Assembly (NCBI RefSeq): GCF_002234535.1
Contig: NZ_CP022521.1
Location: forward strand, 5,502,001 to 5,566,000
From: Actinoalloteichus hoggarensis
GTDB lineage: Bacteria; Actinomycetota; Actinomycetes; Mycobacteriales; Pseudonocardiaceae
Direction: 5' to 3'
DNA length: 64,000 bases
Numbering within the stretch: the first letter of the stretch is position 1; every line of letters starts with the position of its first letter. Shown here piece after piece: positions 1 through 9,385 of this stretch. The notes under the pieces were generated by a model. The model saw nothing but the letters and a program-made list of their open reading frames with translations. It did no database searches and was not told the origin of the DNA. The position numbers and the translations under genes are program-made.

Positions 1-876
1 CGCGAACAGCTGGCCGACTGGTCGAAGGCCACGGGTCTCGACCTGATCAGGCTGGGCACCGAGGCCGACGCGGAGGAGATCAAGGACACGGCGGTCACCC
101 AGCCGTTGGTCGTCGCCCTGACACTGCTGGCGGCCGAAGAACTGCGGCGCCGGATCGACGTCCCCTCGAACGCGATCATCGCGGGCCACTCCGTCGGTGA
201 GCTGGCCGCGGCGGCGTTGGCGGGCGTGTTCGAGCCGGTCGACGCCGTACGACTCGCGGCGGTGCGCGGCCGGGAGATGGCCGACGCCTGTGCGCTGGAG
301 GCCAGCGGGATGTCCGCCGTGCTCGGCGGCGAACCGGACGTGGTGCTCGCCCGGCTGGCCGAACTCGGCCTCGACCCGGCGAACCGCAACGGCGGCGGCC
401 AGATCGTCGCGGCGGGCCCGGTCGACGCGCTCGGCGAGCTGAGCGCGCAGCCGCCCGAGGGCGCCAGGGTGCGGTCGCTGGCCGTCGCAGGCGCCTTCCA
501 CACTCGTTTCATGGCTCCCGCGGAGGAGGCGCTGCGCAGGCACGCCGAAGCCGTCGCGGTCGCCGACCCGGTCCGAACGCTGCTGTCGAACTCCGACGGC
601 GAGCCGCAGCACGACGGCGCCGAGATCCTGCGGCGACTCGTGGCGCAGGTCACCCGCCCGGTGCGCTGGGACGCCTGCATGGAGACGCTCGTCGCGCAGG
701 GCGTCACCGCCGTCGTCGAGCTGCCGCCCGCCGGTGCCCTGGCCGGTCTGGTCAAGCGCGGCATGAAGGGCACGAAGACCGTGCCGTTGAAGACGCCCGC
801 CGACCTCGACAAGGCAGTCGCGGCGATCACCGAACACGCCGCCGACGTCGACACCCCCTCGGAGATCACTCGATGA
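1..876 (+). CDS. fabD: Malonyl-CoA:ACP transacylase (5' end cut by window)
   Basis: Transfers malonyl from malonyl-CoA to acyl carrier protein, supplying the extender unit for cytosolic type II fatty acid synthesis. The frame is open from base 1, so the N-terminus lies outside the window. The visible part includes DTAVTQPL and the nucleophile elbow GHSVGE, with Ser at about visible residue 64. AFHTRFM further on carries the His of the catalytic pair. These are FabD hallmarks. The stop overlaps fabH by four bases (ATGA), so translation is probably coupled. Gene order fabD-fabH-acpP-fabF is the usual actinomycete FAS-II operon. Confidence 0.96.
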   Translation, partial: REQLADWSKATGLDLIRLGTEADAEEIKDTAVTQPLVVALTLLAAEELRRRIDVPSNAIIAGHSVGELAAAALAGVFEPVDAVRLAAVRGREMADACALEASGMSAVLGGEPDVVLARLAELGLDPANRNGGGQIVAAGPVDALGELSAQPPEGARVRSLAVAGAFHTRFMAPAEEALRRHAEAVAVADPVRTLLSNSDGEPQHDGAEILRRLVAQVTRPVRWDACMETLVAQGVTAVVELPPAGALAGLVKRGMKGTKTVPLKTPADLDKAVAAITEHAADVDTPSEITR

Positions 877-1859
877 CCGCCGCACGGCCCCGGATCACCC
901 TGCGTACCGGCCCCGCGAACACGCGAATCCTCGGTCTGGGCAGCGCCCTCGGCAACCGCGTGGTCACCAACCACGATCTCGCCAAGACGATCGACACCTC
1001 CGACGAGTGGATTCGCGAGCGTGTCGGGATCATCAGCAGACGGCTCTCCGACCCGGAGCAGACGCTGGTCGGAATGGGCATCGAGGCCGGTTCCAAGGCG
1101 GTCGCCGACGCCGGGTTAGCCGCCGCCGAGATCGACACCCTCATCTTCGCCACCTGCACGATGCCCGGCCCGATCCCGAACGCCGCGGCGCAGACCGCCG
1201 ACGCGATCGGCATCACGGCGGGCGCCGCCTTCGACCTCAACGCGGCCTGCGCGGGCTTCAGCTACGCGCTGGGCACCGCGTCCGACCTGATCCGAGGCGG
1301 GTCGTCACGTCGAGCACTGGTGATCGGCGCCGAGCGCTTCACCGACTGGGTCGACTGGGAGGACCGGGCGAACGCGATCATCTTCGGCGACGGGGCGGGT
1401 GCCGCGGTCGTCGGACCGGCCGACGAGCCGGGGATCGGCCCGGTGGTCTGGGGCAGTGCGGGCGACCTCGCGCAGACCATCCGGCTGCGCGACGGGCGAT
1501 ACATCTACCAGGAGGGTCAGTCGGTCTTCCGCTGGGCCACCACCAAGATCGCCCCGGTCGCCGAGGACGCGGTGGCGGCCGCGGGACTGACGCTGTCGGA
1601 CATCGACGCGCTCGTGCCGCATCAGGCCAACCTCCGCATCGTCGAGGCGATCGCCAAGCGACTGCGGGCCAAGGGCGCACGGGAGGACCTGGTCGTCGCC
1701 AGGGACATCGTGCACACCGGCAACACCTCGGCCGCCTCCATCCCGATCGCGCTGGACCACATGCGCGCCGCGGGCGAGATCTCCCGAGGTGACGTGGTGC
1801 TGCTGGTCGGCTTCGGCGCGGGGTTGTCCTACGCGGGGCAGGTGGTGGTGTGTCCCTGA
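873..1859 (+). CDS. fabH: 3-oxoacyl-ACP synthase III (KAS III)
   Basis: Starts fatty acid synthesis by condensing an acyl-CoA primer with malonyl-ACP. It has 328 residues, the normal length for FabH. The Cys-His-Asn triad is visible: Cys126 in AACAGFSYAL, His250 in PHQANLRI and Asn284 in HTGNTSAAS. The ATG overlaps the fabD stop. In actinomycetes this enzyme usually prefers branched-chain acyl-CoA primers. That is family knowledge, and substrate choice cannot be read here. Confidence 0.97.
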   Translation: MTAARPRITLRTGPANTRILGLGSALGNRVVTNHDLAKTIDTSDEWIRERVGIISRRLSDPEQTLVGMGIEAGSKAVADAGLAAAEIDTLIFATCTMPGPIPNAAAQTADAIGITAGAAFDLNAACAGFSYALGTASDLIRGGSSRRALVIGAERFTDWVDWEDRANAIIFGDGAGAAVVGPADEPGIGPVVWGSAGDLAQTIRLRDGRYIYQEGQSVFRWATTKIAPVAEDAVAAAGLTLSDIDALVPHQANLRIVEAIAKRLRAKGAREDLVVARDIVHTGNTSAASIPIALDHMRAAGEISRGDVVLLVGFGAGLSYAGQVVVCP

Positions 1860-2030
1860 GGGCGCATGACCCCCGACGTCGCATGACCCGTCGCACCTGC
1901 TCGCCTGATACCGACGAGTAGGCACCGGCGTGCAGGCCATGCCCCCGTGGTGAGCCACACTGCACGCCGTCGTCTTCCGAGTGGGCCTGCCGGGCCGACC
2001 GGATTCAGCAACAGAGGAAAGGGAAAGTCA

Positions 2031-2279
2031 GTGTCGAACGAGGGAACCACCAACATCTCCGACGGCCTCGCCGAGATCGTCGAGGAGGTCGCCGGTGTCG
2101 CCGCCGCCGACGTCACCCCGGAAAAGTCCTTCATCGACGACCTGGACATCGACTCGCTGTCGATGGTGGAGATCGCCGTGCAGGCCGAGGACAAGTTCGG
2201 CGTCAAGATCCCGGATGACAAGCTCGCCGACCTCAAGACCGTGGGCGATGCGGTGAAGTACATCGACGACAACAAGTGA
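2031..2279 (+). CDS. acpP: Acyl carrier protein
   Basis: Acidic 82-residue carrier that holds growing acyl chains on a phosphopantetheine arm. The attachment Ser is Ser42 in DIDSLSMVE. I chose GTG 2031 because a purine-rich Shine-Dalgarno stretch (gaggaaaggga) lies just upstream and it gives a normal ACP N-terminus. The frame remains open further upstream to 1947, but that part does not look like ACP. The 171-bp gap after fabH may hold a separate promoter, as ACP is usually needed in excess. The stop overlaps the fabF GTG. Confidence 0.95.
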   Translation: MSNEGTTNISDGLAEIVEEVAGVAAADVTPEKSFIDDLDIDSLSMVEIAVQAEDKFGVKIPDDKLADLKTVGDAVKYIDDNK

Positions 2280-3511
2280 CCGACAACGACGTAGTCGTCA
2301 CCGGGCTCGGCGCGACGACACCGCTCGGCGGTGACGTCGCGTCCACCTGGGACGCCATGCTCGCCGGGCGTAACGGTGTCCGGCGGATCCCTGCCGAATG
2401 GCCGGAGAAGTACGAGCTTCCGGTCCACATCGCCGCTCCCCTGGCGGTGGAGCCGACCGACGTGCTGCCCCGTGTCCAGGCTCGCAGGCTCGACCGCTGT
2501 GAGCAGGTCGCGGTCATCGCGTCGCGGCAGGCCTGGGCGGACGCCGGGTCTCCCGAGGTCGACCCGGAGCGACTCGCCGTCGTGGTCGGCACCGGTATCG
2601 GCGGTGCCATCACGCTGCTCGACCAGGATGATCTGCTGGAGCAGAAGGGCCTGCGGAAGGTCTCGCCCCTGACCATTCCCATGCTGATGCCCAACGGGCC
2701 CGCGGCCGCCGTCGGTCTGGAGCTGGGCTCGCAAGGCGGCGTGCACGCGCCGGTCTCGGCGTGTGCCTCCGGTGCGGAGGCGCTCGCCTGGGGCTGGCGG
2801 ATGCTCAAGGCAGGCGAGGTCGACGTGGTCGTGGCGGGCGGCGCCGAAGCGGTGATCCACTCGCTGCCGGTCGCGGGCTTCGCCCAGATGCGTGCGCTGA
2901 GCACCCGCAACGACGAGCCGGAGCGTGCCTCGCGGCCGTTCGACGCCGATCGGGACGGCTTCGTCCTCGGTGAGGGCGCGGGGATCATGGTGCTGGAGCG
3001 CGCCGAGTACGCCGCGGCCAGAGGCGCCCGGGTCTACGGGAGGCTGGCGGGCGTGGGCACCAGCGCCGACGCCTACCACATCACCGCGCCCGAGCCGACC
3101 GGCCGAGGGCAGTCCTCGGCCATCCAGAAGGCGCTGCGGACGGCGGACCTGTCCCCGTCCGACATCGATCACGTCAACGCGCATGCGACGTCCACCCCGG
3201 TGGGCGATGTGGCCGAGGCCGTGTCCATCAAGGCCTCGATCGGGGATCACCCGGTGGTGACGGCGCCGAAGTCGGCGATGGGGCACCTGCTCGGAGCCGC
3301 GGGCGCGGTCGAGTCGATCATCGCGCTGCTCTCGCTCTATCACGGCGTGGTGCCTGCCACGCAGAACCTGGAGAACCTCGATCCGGGCGTGGAGCTCGAC
3401 GTCGTGGCGGACGCCCCGCGCAAGGGCACCTTCAGCGCGGCGGTGAACGACGCCTTCGGTTTCGGCGGACACAACGTCGCGCTGGCGTTCACGGGCGGGC
3501 AGCCCGGCTGA
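2276..3511 (+). CDS. fabF: 3-oxoacyl-ACP synthase II (KAS II)
   Basis: Elongating condensing enzyme of FAS-II, 411 residues. The Cys-His-His triad of the KAS I/II family is present: Cys163 in VSACASGAEA, His303 in NAHATSTPVGD and His336 in KSAMGHLLGAAGA. The GTG start overlaps the acpP stop by four bases. It is the last gene of the operon, since about 600 bp without a convincing gene follow. It could be called KasA/KasB-like in mycobacterial terms. Confidence 0.97.
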   Translation: MTDNDVVVTGLGATTPLGGDVASTWDAMLAGRNGVRRIPAEWPEKYELPVHIAAPLAVEPTDVLPRVQARRLDRCEQVAVIASRQAWADAGSPEVDPERLAVVVGTGIGGAITLLDQDDLLEQKGLRKVSPLTIPMLMPNGPAAAVGLELGSQGGVHAPVSACASGAEALAWGWRMLKAGEVDVVVAGGAEAVIHSLPVAGFAQMRALSTRNDEPERASRPFDADRDGFVLGEGAGIMVLERAEYAAARGARVYGRLAGVGTSADAYHITAPEPTGRGQSSAIQKALRTADLSPSDIDHVNAHATSTPVGDVAEAVSIKASIGDHPVVTAPKSAMGHLLGAAGAVESIIALLSLYHGVVPATQNLENLDPGVELDVVADAPRKGTFSAAVNDAFGFGGHNVALAFTGGQPG

Positions 3512-4113
3512 TAGCCGGTCCGGTCGACCGGTGGTGCGGCGTGCAGGTGGTGCGGGCGCCTGCGGGGGTTCCTCGCAGGCCGCCGCGCCTGCGGTCGCGG
3601 ACCCAGTGCGCCGCCGAGGGCCGGGGCGTCGACGTCGCGGCGTGTCGCCGGCGGCGAGACCTCCGTGGCCGACGAAGGAGGCGGCGATGCGGGCGGCCCG
3701 CGCCGTGCGCCTCGAAGCCCTTCTCGGCGGAGAGCTTCAGTGTCGTGTCGATCAGCACGCCTGCTCCGCTCGGCGGCCCTTGTTCCGTCCACGGCGCAGG
3801 GTCGAGCCGAGCCCGTGGTGCGTCGGCAGCCGCGAGAGGCGGGGGCGACACCGGGTCGAGCCCGGTTCGTCGGCCTGGTAGCGCGGTGGCGCGGTTCCGG
3901 CGCCCCCTTGACCCGGCTGGTGACGACGTCACACTCCGGTCCGATGCCGTACCGCCCGACAAGGCCAGGCGATCGACGGGCCAGGCGATCGACGGGCCGG
4001 GTGCCGACGCGCACGGCCGAGTCGAGCGCATCGGGACGGCGTCGATCCGCGATCATGCCGAGCGGGGGCGTCCGGTTCGTCCCTCTCCCGCGTCGTCGGG
4101 CGGCGACCGCGAG
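3512..4113. other. Intergenic, no convincing gene
   Basis: Open frames exist on both strands but are Arg/Pro/Gly-rich, lack a plausible ribosome site and look like high-G+C background. A 16-bp unit (ggccaggcgatcgacg) occurs twice in tandem at 3963-3994. No terminator with a long stem was seen directly after fabF. Confidence 0.5.
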
Positions 4114-4743
4114 TCAGCCCTGGCCCTTGCATGGACTCGGGATCGAGCTGTTCGGCAGGCCGCTGTCGAGCTTGAGCCTGCCGTTCTCGATGGCCAGCGG
4201 ATAGACGACCCGCCAGTACACGCAGTCCGCGGGTACCTCGGCGGGGGCGTCCTGCGGGTCCTGAAGGCTGACGAAGCTCAGCACCATCCGCAGGGAGTCC
4301 TCCGGGCCGGGATCGACGCGGTGGATCAGCACGTTTCCGTCGGTCGTGGATCGGTAGCTGTCCATCCAGACCTGTTCGGGCAGATCACGGACCCGACGCT
4401 CGACGACGGTCGTCGCCCATAACTCGTAGTTGAGTCCGTTGATCGCCTCGAAGTGGGTGTCGACCAGCACGCGGATCTCGTCCTCGTCGGGGTGTCCGAG
4501 CACGTCCGGCGAGAGCACCGGCTCGACGGGTTCACCCTCCTCCGGGCGGTCGTCGGGGGCGCGCACCGGAGCCGTCGGCAGCGCCTCGGCGTCCGAGGGA
4601 CGACGATCGGCGAGGAGCAGGCCCGCGATCACGGCCAGACCGAGGACGCCTGCGACGCCGAGTGCCAGCCAGGCCCTCGGCAGCCACGCGGGCTGGGGAC
4701 GGCCGTCGGTGGCATCCCAGCTCGGGTCACTGTCGGTCAGCAC
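4114..4743 (-). CDS. Membrane-anchored hypothetical protein
   Basis: 209 residues from a GTG start. The cytoplasmic N-terminus of about 20 residues is followed by one hydrophobic segment (about 24-46), an acidic Pro-rich linker and a globular extracytoplasmic domain (about 85-205). Two Cys in the C-terminal part (CVYW and PSPC) could form a disulfide outside the cell. The layout resembles small secreted NTF2-like or Mce-associated proteins, but I cannot name a family. It ends next to the intergenic region after fabF and reads toward it. Confidence 0.7.
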   Translation of the reverse strand: MLTDSDPSWDATDGRPQPAWLPRAWLALGVAGVLGLAVIAGLLLADRRPSDAEALPTAPVRAPDDRPEEGEPVEPVLSPDVLGHPDEDEIRVLVDTHFEAINGLNYELWATTVVERRVRDLPEQVWMDSYRSTTDGNVLIHRVDPGPEDSLRMVLSFVSLQDPQDAPAEVPADCVYWRVVYPLAIENGRLKLDSGLPNSSIPSPCKGQG

Positions 4744-4904
4744 GCATTCAGGGTGTCATATCCGCCGCGTCGACTCCGCCCGATCGGGCAGGGTCCCGCG
4801 GCCCGCTCGCGCTGCGCCGATCACCCACCGGGGGCTGGTGACACCGACGAGGCAGCTCCACCCGATCGGCGGATCAGCGTCGGCGTCGGCCGCGGCGGGA
4901 TCGC

Positions 4905-5408
4905 TCAGCCGACCTGGTGCAGCCAGGTGACCGGAGCGCCGTCGCCCGCGGGGCGGAAGGGTTCGAGCGCGTCATCCCAGGCCGCACCGAGCAGTTCCCC
5001 GACCCGGTGTGCGACGGTCGCCTGATCACCGCCGCAGGCCAGCAGGGCGCGCAGCTGGTCCTCGGTGACGACGATGTCCCCGTTGGCGCTGGTTCTCGCC
5101 CGCCACAGCCCGAGGCCGGGCACATGGCAGAACCGCTCGCCGTCGATGCCGGGACTCGGCTCCTCGGTGACCTCGAATCGGATCATCGGCCAGACCCGCA
5201 GCGCGGACGCCAGCCGCGCGGCGGTACCGGCCGCGCCTGTCCAGTTGCATTCGGCGCGCAGCTGCCCGGCGGCCATCGGCTGCCCGGTCCACTGCAGGCC
5301 GACCCGCGTGCCCACCGTCCCCGAGATCGCCCACTCGACATGCGGACAGACCGCGGAAGGCGACGAGTGGACGTAGACGACGCCACTGGTGTTGCCACAA
5401 GTGCTCAC
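4905..5408 (-). CDS. DUF3145 family protein
   Basis: 167-residue soluble protein. The start GVVYVHSSPSAVCPHVEWAISGTVG is characteristic of DUF3145, a family confined to actinobacteria with no assigned function. It carries further conserved stretches (ECNWTG, RFEVTEEPS and the C-terminal LLGAAWDDALEPFR). It has no signal peptide or membrane segment. It stands as a single gene read leftward. The family name is recognition from sequence; the function is unknown. Confidence 0.88.
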   Translation of the reverse strand: MSTCGNTSGVVYVHSSPSAVCPHVEWAISGTVGTRVGLQWTGQPMAAGQLRAECNWTGAAGTAARLASALRVWPMIRFEVTEEPSPGIDGERFCHVPGLGLWRARTSANGDIVVTEDQLRALLACGGDQATVAHRVGELLGAAWDDALEPFRPAGDGAPVTWLHQVG

Positions 5409-5811
5409 TGCTGACCTCCGCTGCTCGACGAGGGACGTCTTCCCCTACGGCCTGCGCGAGCAGCGTGCGACGCGTCCCGCCGGGCGGTGGATCGGACATC
5501 CGCCTGCGGAGGGCGACGGCGAACCACCACGTCGGACGGACATGACGGACACCTGATCGGATCAATCGATTGCGTCATTCTGCACCGACGGGTCTGATCT
5601 CCGCCAGACGAGCGCGGGTCGGCGACCCCGACACGACGTGCCGCCGACCCCGATCCGGGGTGCACGAATCGGTGTTTACCACTGGGTAGCGTGAGCGCTT
5701 CCGTGACGACGGCTACCGTGAGACTCCGAGCCCGGCAGATGCGATCTCGCGGACGGGTGTGCGCCGCGTTCGAGGTCAGGGCTTCGTCATGTACACCGCG
5801 GGAGGTGGCCA
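5409..5811. other. Divergent intergenic region
   Basis: About 400 bp between the DUF3145 gene (leftward) and the membrane protein at 5812 (rightward). It must hold both promoters. The segment around 5560-5580 and the gtttaccactgggtagcgtg stretch near 5673 are less G+C-rich than the surroundings and are the likeliest promoter places. No clear gene. Confidence 0.4.
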
Positions 5812-7341
5812 GTGCGGCTGATTCGGCTCGGTGAAGGTCCTTCGGTGATCAGTGTCGACATCCGTGCGACGCTCGCCTCGTGGGGGCGCGAGGACGCTCT
5901 GGTCGGCGGGGTCGCCGTCCTCGGTGCCACGCCTGCCGGAGCCGTTCGCCCCGTCGACGCGGTGATCCTGCGCCCTACGGGGCTGACTCTGGTGGTGGGG
6001 CTCGACCTGCCGGACCCGGCGCTGAAGCTCGACGCGCCGCTGGCGGGCCGGTGGCGGGTCGACGGCTGGCTGCTCTCCCGGTCCGGGGAGTCCCCGAATC
6101 CGTCGCACGAGGCCGTCGAACTGACGCGCGTGGTCCGGGACCGCCTCCGCGAGGCCGGAACGCCGGTGCCGTCGACCACCGTGATCGCCATCGGCCCGTA
6201 CGTGGGGGAGGTCCGCCAGCCCCCGGAGGACGTCGCGGCGGGCTTCTGGGTGCTGCATCCCTCGCCGCCGTCGCTGCTCGGCGCGCTGCGTGAGTCCGCG
6301 CACCCGTCGACGTGGCTGCGGGTTCGGGAGGCACGGGAGGTGCTCGCCGCGCTGTTCCCCGACCGCCCCGAACTCGCCGACGACGCCCTGACCGCTGCGC
6401 AGCTGGCCGCCGAGGGCTTCTCGATCTCGGCGGGCGCCGGTGACGCCCGTCGAGGTGAGGCCCTCGCCGATCGGGCCGACGAGGCCACGGTGGCGCTGCA
6501 CCGTCCGACCGGCGGCGGCACGTCGAAATCGGCCGCCCGCTCCGGGATGCCGATCCCCACCGGAGACGCCGGGACTGCGTCTCCGCCGGGAAACGTGCCG
6601 ATCGACTCTCCGGCCGGTCGCCCGGGACCCGGCCGGGGGTCGCCCGGCCCCGGAACTCCGGCCGCCGGAGGCCCCGCGGGACGACCGGCGGTGCCGAGCG
6701 GGCAGCCGGGAACCGTCGTGAACGGGTGGCCGGGCGCGATGCGGCCGGAACCCCGGCGCTCCGCGTTCTCCGGGCGGCTCGTCGCGGCGGCCGTCATCGC
6801 GGTCGTCGTGCTCGGTGTCATGGCGGTGCTCGCCGTGGAGTCGAGCCGGGACGGCGACGGCGCGGCACCGGACGACGGGGCCGCGCCGGAACCAGCCTCC
6901 GTCGTGGTCGCGGAGGGCACCGAGTTCGGCGTCCGGGGACAGGACGATGCCGAGGACTGCGCACGGCACTCCTACGGCGACGTGCAGGCCTGGCTGGCCG
7001 ATCACCCCTGTGTCGCGCTGTCCCGGGGGTTGTTCCACACCGAGGCACCCGCCGAGGCCGCGGTCTCGACGTCGGTGGTCGAGTTCACCGACGAGAGTCA
7101 GGCGCAGGAGTTCGAGGGGCTGGTCACCGACGTCGGTCGAGGCGGGATCAGCGACCTGGTGCGTGACGGCCACGGCTGGCGCGGCGGGCCGGAGTCGTTC
7201 GACGGTGCCGCCTTCGTCGTCGCCAGGAGCGGCACCCTGGTGCGGATCGGTCAGGCGGTGTGGATCGGGAAGCCGTCGACCCCGGACGACGCCGAGCTGA
7301 CGGCGCTCGCCGAGACCGGGCTCACGCTGGCCGCACGGTGA
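5812..7341 (+). CDS. Single-pass membrane protein with possible NERD-like N-terminal domain
   Basis: 509 residues, GTG start behind gggaggtgg. Three parts are visible. Residues 1 to about 200 are a soluble domain in which VRPVDAVILRPTGLTLVVGLDLP resembles the core of nuclease-related (NERD) domains. About 215-320 is a Pro/Gly-rich linker, 323-342 a transmembrane helix, and about 365-509 an extracytoplasmic domain with two Cys (DCARHSYG and HPCVALSR). The NERD comparison is weak inference because I cannot place a full set of catalytic residues. It ends only 6 bp before the convergent reductase gene. Confidence 0.72.
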   Translation: MRLIRLGEGPSVISVDIRATLASWGREDALVGGVAVLGATPAGAVRPVDAVILRPTGLTLVVGLDLPDPALKLDAPLAGRWRVDGWLLSRSGESPNPSHEAVELTRVVRDRLREAGTPVPSTTVIAIGPYVGEVRQPPEDVAAGFWVLHPSPPSLLGALRESAHPSTWLRVREAREVLAALFPDRPELADDALTAAQLAAEGFSISAGAGDARRGEALADRADEATVALHRPTGGGTSKSAARSGMPIPTGDAGTASPPGNVPIDSPAGRPGPGRGSPGPGTPAAGGPAGRPAVPSGQPGTVVNGWPGAMRPEPRRSAFSGRLVAAAVIAVVVLGVMAVLAVESSRDGDGAAPDDGAAPEPASVVVAEGTEFGVRGQDDAEDCARHSYGDVQAWLADHPCVALSRGLFHTEAPAEAAVSTSVVEFTDESQAQEFEGLVTDVGRGGISDLVRDGHGWRGGPESFDGAAFVVARSGTLVRIGQAVWIGKPSTPDDAELTALAETGLTLAAR

Positions 7342-7347
7342 ACCGGG

Positions 7348-8790
7348 TCAGAGTCCGTACTCCTCCAGCAGCCGCAGCCATACCTCGCTGATCGTCGGGT
7401 AGGCGGGCACCGCGTGCCAGAGCCGGTCGATCGGCACCTCGCCGACGATGGCGATGGTGGCGGCGTGCAGCAGCTCGGCCACGTCGTAACCCGCGAACGT
7501 GACGCCCACCAGAACTCGTCGCTCCTCGTCGACGATCATGCGAGCCCGGCCGCGATAGTCCTCGGCGTGCACCGACGATCCGCCCACGGCGATGTCCAGG
7601 TCGGCGACCCGGGTGCGCAGGCCCGCCTGCCGGGCGGCCGCCTCGGTGAATCCGACGGCGGCGACCTCGGGATCGGTGAACACGACCTGCGGGACGGCGG
7701 TGTGATCCGCGGTGGCGGCGAACCGGCTCCACGGCGAGGCGCTGCGGGCCTCGGGCGATCCGGCCGCACGGCCGGCGATCACGTCGCCGACCACCCGGGC
7801 GGCGTACTTGCCCTGGTGGGTCACGGGAGCCCGGCCGGTGACGTCGCCCGCCGCGTACAGCCAGCCGCCCTCGACACCGGTCACCTGCCCGGAGTCGTCG
7901 ACCCGGAGCGGCTCGCCGGGGGTGAGGCCGACCACGTCCAGCCCGATCTCGTGGGTCGCCGGGCTCCGCCCGGTCGCGACGAGCAGCTCATCGGCCTTGA
8001 TCCGCCTGCCTTCCTCGGTTCGCAGGGCGATGCCGCCCGCTTCGGCGCCGACCCGTTCCAGCGAGGTGTCGAGCAGAATCTCGACGCCGTCCTCCCGCAG
8101 CCCGTCGGCGACCAGCTCGCCCGCGAAGTCCTCGAACCGAGGGAGAAGTCGTGCGCCGCCGTTGATCAGGGTCACGTTCGAGCCGAGCCGGGCCCAGGCC
8201 TGCGCCAGTTCGACGCCGACCGGTCCGCCGCCCAGGACGGCGAGACGTCGAGGGACCGAGCGCGCGGAGGTCGCGTCCCTGGAGGTCCAGGTGCGGACCT
8301 CGTCGAGGCCGGGGATCGGCGGGGTACGCGGAGCACTGCCGGTACAGACGACCACGGCCTGGGCCGCGGTGACCTCACGGTCGCCGTCGGCGTCGGTCAC
8401 CCGGACCCGACGCGGGCCGGTGATCCGCGCGGTTCCCTTGATCACGGCGATGCCGCTGCTGCGTGCCCATTCGAGCTGACCGTCGTCCTTCCAGTCGGCG
8501 GCGATGGCATCCCGCTCCTTGAGGACCTCGGCGACGTCCAGCCCGCCGGTCACCGCCTCCCGCGCTCCGGGGACACGGCGGACGGCGGCGAGCGCGCTGC
8601 CCGGCCGCAGCAGCGCCTTGCTCGGCATGCAGGCCCAGTAGGAGCACTCGCCGCCCAACAGCTGCGCCTCGACGATCACGGCGCGCAGCCCGCCCTGCAC
8701 CGCGCGAGCCGCCACGTTCTCGCCGACCGCGCCGCCACCGATGACAATGACGTCGTACTCGGTCCGTTCTTCGATCTTCTTCTGATCCAC
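7348..8790 (-). CDS. FAD-dependent pyridine nucleotide-disulfide oxidoreductase (LPD/MerA superfamily)
   Basis: About 480 residues from GTG 8790, which sits just before the FAD-binding VIVIGGGAVGE. The redox disulfide is in GGECSYWACMPSKAL. The second dinucleotide fold (LAVLGGGPVGVELAQAWARLG), the FAD motif LYAAGDVTGRAP and a C-terminal dimerisation domain follow. In dihydrolipoamide dehydrogenase the C-terminal motif is HPTLSE with a catalytic His; here it reads YPTISE. A true E3 role is therefore doubtful, and an NAD(P)H-quinone or other disulfide/metal reductase fits better. No ribosome site was obvious, so the start is uncertain. No pyruvate or oxoglutarate dehydrogenase genes lie nearby. 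Confidence 0.88.
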   Translation of the reverse strand: MDQKKIEERTEYDVIVIGGGAVGENVAARAVQGGLRAVIVEAQLLGGECSYWACMPSKALLRPGSALAAVRRVPGAREAVTGGLDVAEVLKERDAIAADWKDDGQLEWARSSGIAVIKGTARITGPRRVRVTDADGDREVTAAQAVVVCTGSAPRTPPIPGLDEVRTWTSRDATSARSVPRRLAVLGGGPVGVELAQAWARLGSNVTLINGGARLLPRFEDFAGELVADGLREDGVEILLDTSLERVGAEAGGIALRTEEGRRIKADELLVATGRSPATHEIGLDVVGLTPGEPLRVDDSGQVTGVEGGWLYAAGDVTGRAPVTHQGKYAARVVGDVIAGRAAGSPEARSASPWSRFAATADHTAVPQVVFTDPEVAAVGFTEAAARQAGLRTRVADLDIAVGGSSVHAEDYRGRARMIVDEERRVLVGVTFAGYDVAELLHAATIAIVGEVPIDRLWHAVPAYPTISEVWLRLLEEYGL

Positions 8791-9088
8791 GCCGAACAGC
8801 GCACCGCAGGCCGCGCGCCCCGGCAACTCGACGTCACCGTTCTGTGACCTGTCGTACGCGGACCGACACGCGCCGCCACCGCGTGGGCGGCGGCATCGCC
8901 GGCCGGGCGATCGTCGTCGCGTCCCGCAGCCGCGATGCCCCGCGCCATGGTTCCGCGCCCGTTCGCGGCGCCGGTCCGGCAGTCGCTCCGTGGCGCGCGG
9001 CTCGGCGGGCACCGCAGGCGCTCACCGCCACGGCAGGCGACGGCGGGCGGAGGTGTCGTGCCCGGGGCCGGGACGGGTGGCGGCGCGA

Positions 9089-9385
9089 TCAGCCGGGCTC
9101 GCCGCGTCTCTTGCGGTGTGCGACCCACATCAGGTCGACCACGGCGATGACGGCCAGGATCGTCAGCACGGTGCCGAAGACCGGCAGTTCCGCGAGGAAG
9201 AAGAACACGGCGGCGCCTGCGCAGAACACGAGACCGAACCCCGCCAGCCAGAGCCGGAGGGTCAGGGCACTCCTGGTGGGCGCCGCGCCGCCGATGCCCG
9301 CGGTCGGGTCGTGGTAGTCGTACAGACCGCGCTCGTACTCGGCGCGGCTGCGTCGACGTCGGGGTTCTCGGGCGGACTCGGCCAT
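9089..9385 (-). CDS. Small two-helix membrane protein, DUF6343-like
   Basis: 98 residues from the ATG at 9385. A basic Arg-rich N-terminus (REPRRRRSRAEYERG) is followed by APTRSALTLRLWLAGFGLVF and a second hydrophobic helix ending in a basic tail. The TRSALTLRL stretch before helix 1 recalls DUF6343 of actinomycetes. The function is unknown. It lies about 300 bp upstream of the reductase and on the same strand. Confidence 0.65.
   Translation of the reverse strand: MAESAREPRRRRSRAEYERGLYDYHDPTAGIGGAAPTRSALTLRLWLAGFGLVFCAGAAVFFFLAELPVFGTVLTILAVIAVVDLMWVAHRKRRGEPG

Noticed and set aside
1829-3472. A 547-codon minus-strand frame opposite acpP and fabF
   Set aside because: Shadow of verified FAS-II genes; Arg/Gly/His-rich composition.
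3963-3994. Two tandem copies of a 16-bp unit after fabF
   Set aside because: Only two copies, short and in featureless sequence; no reason to assign a function.
7414-8847. A 477-codon plus-strand frame opposite the disulfide reductase
   Set aside because: Antisense shadow without domain signatures.
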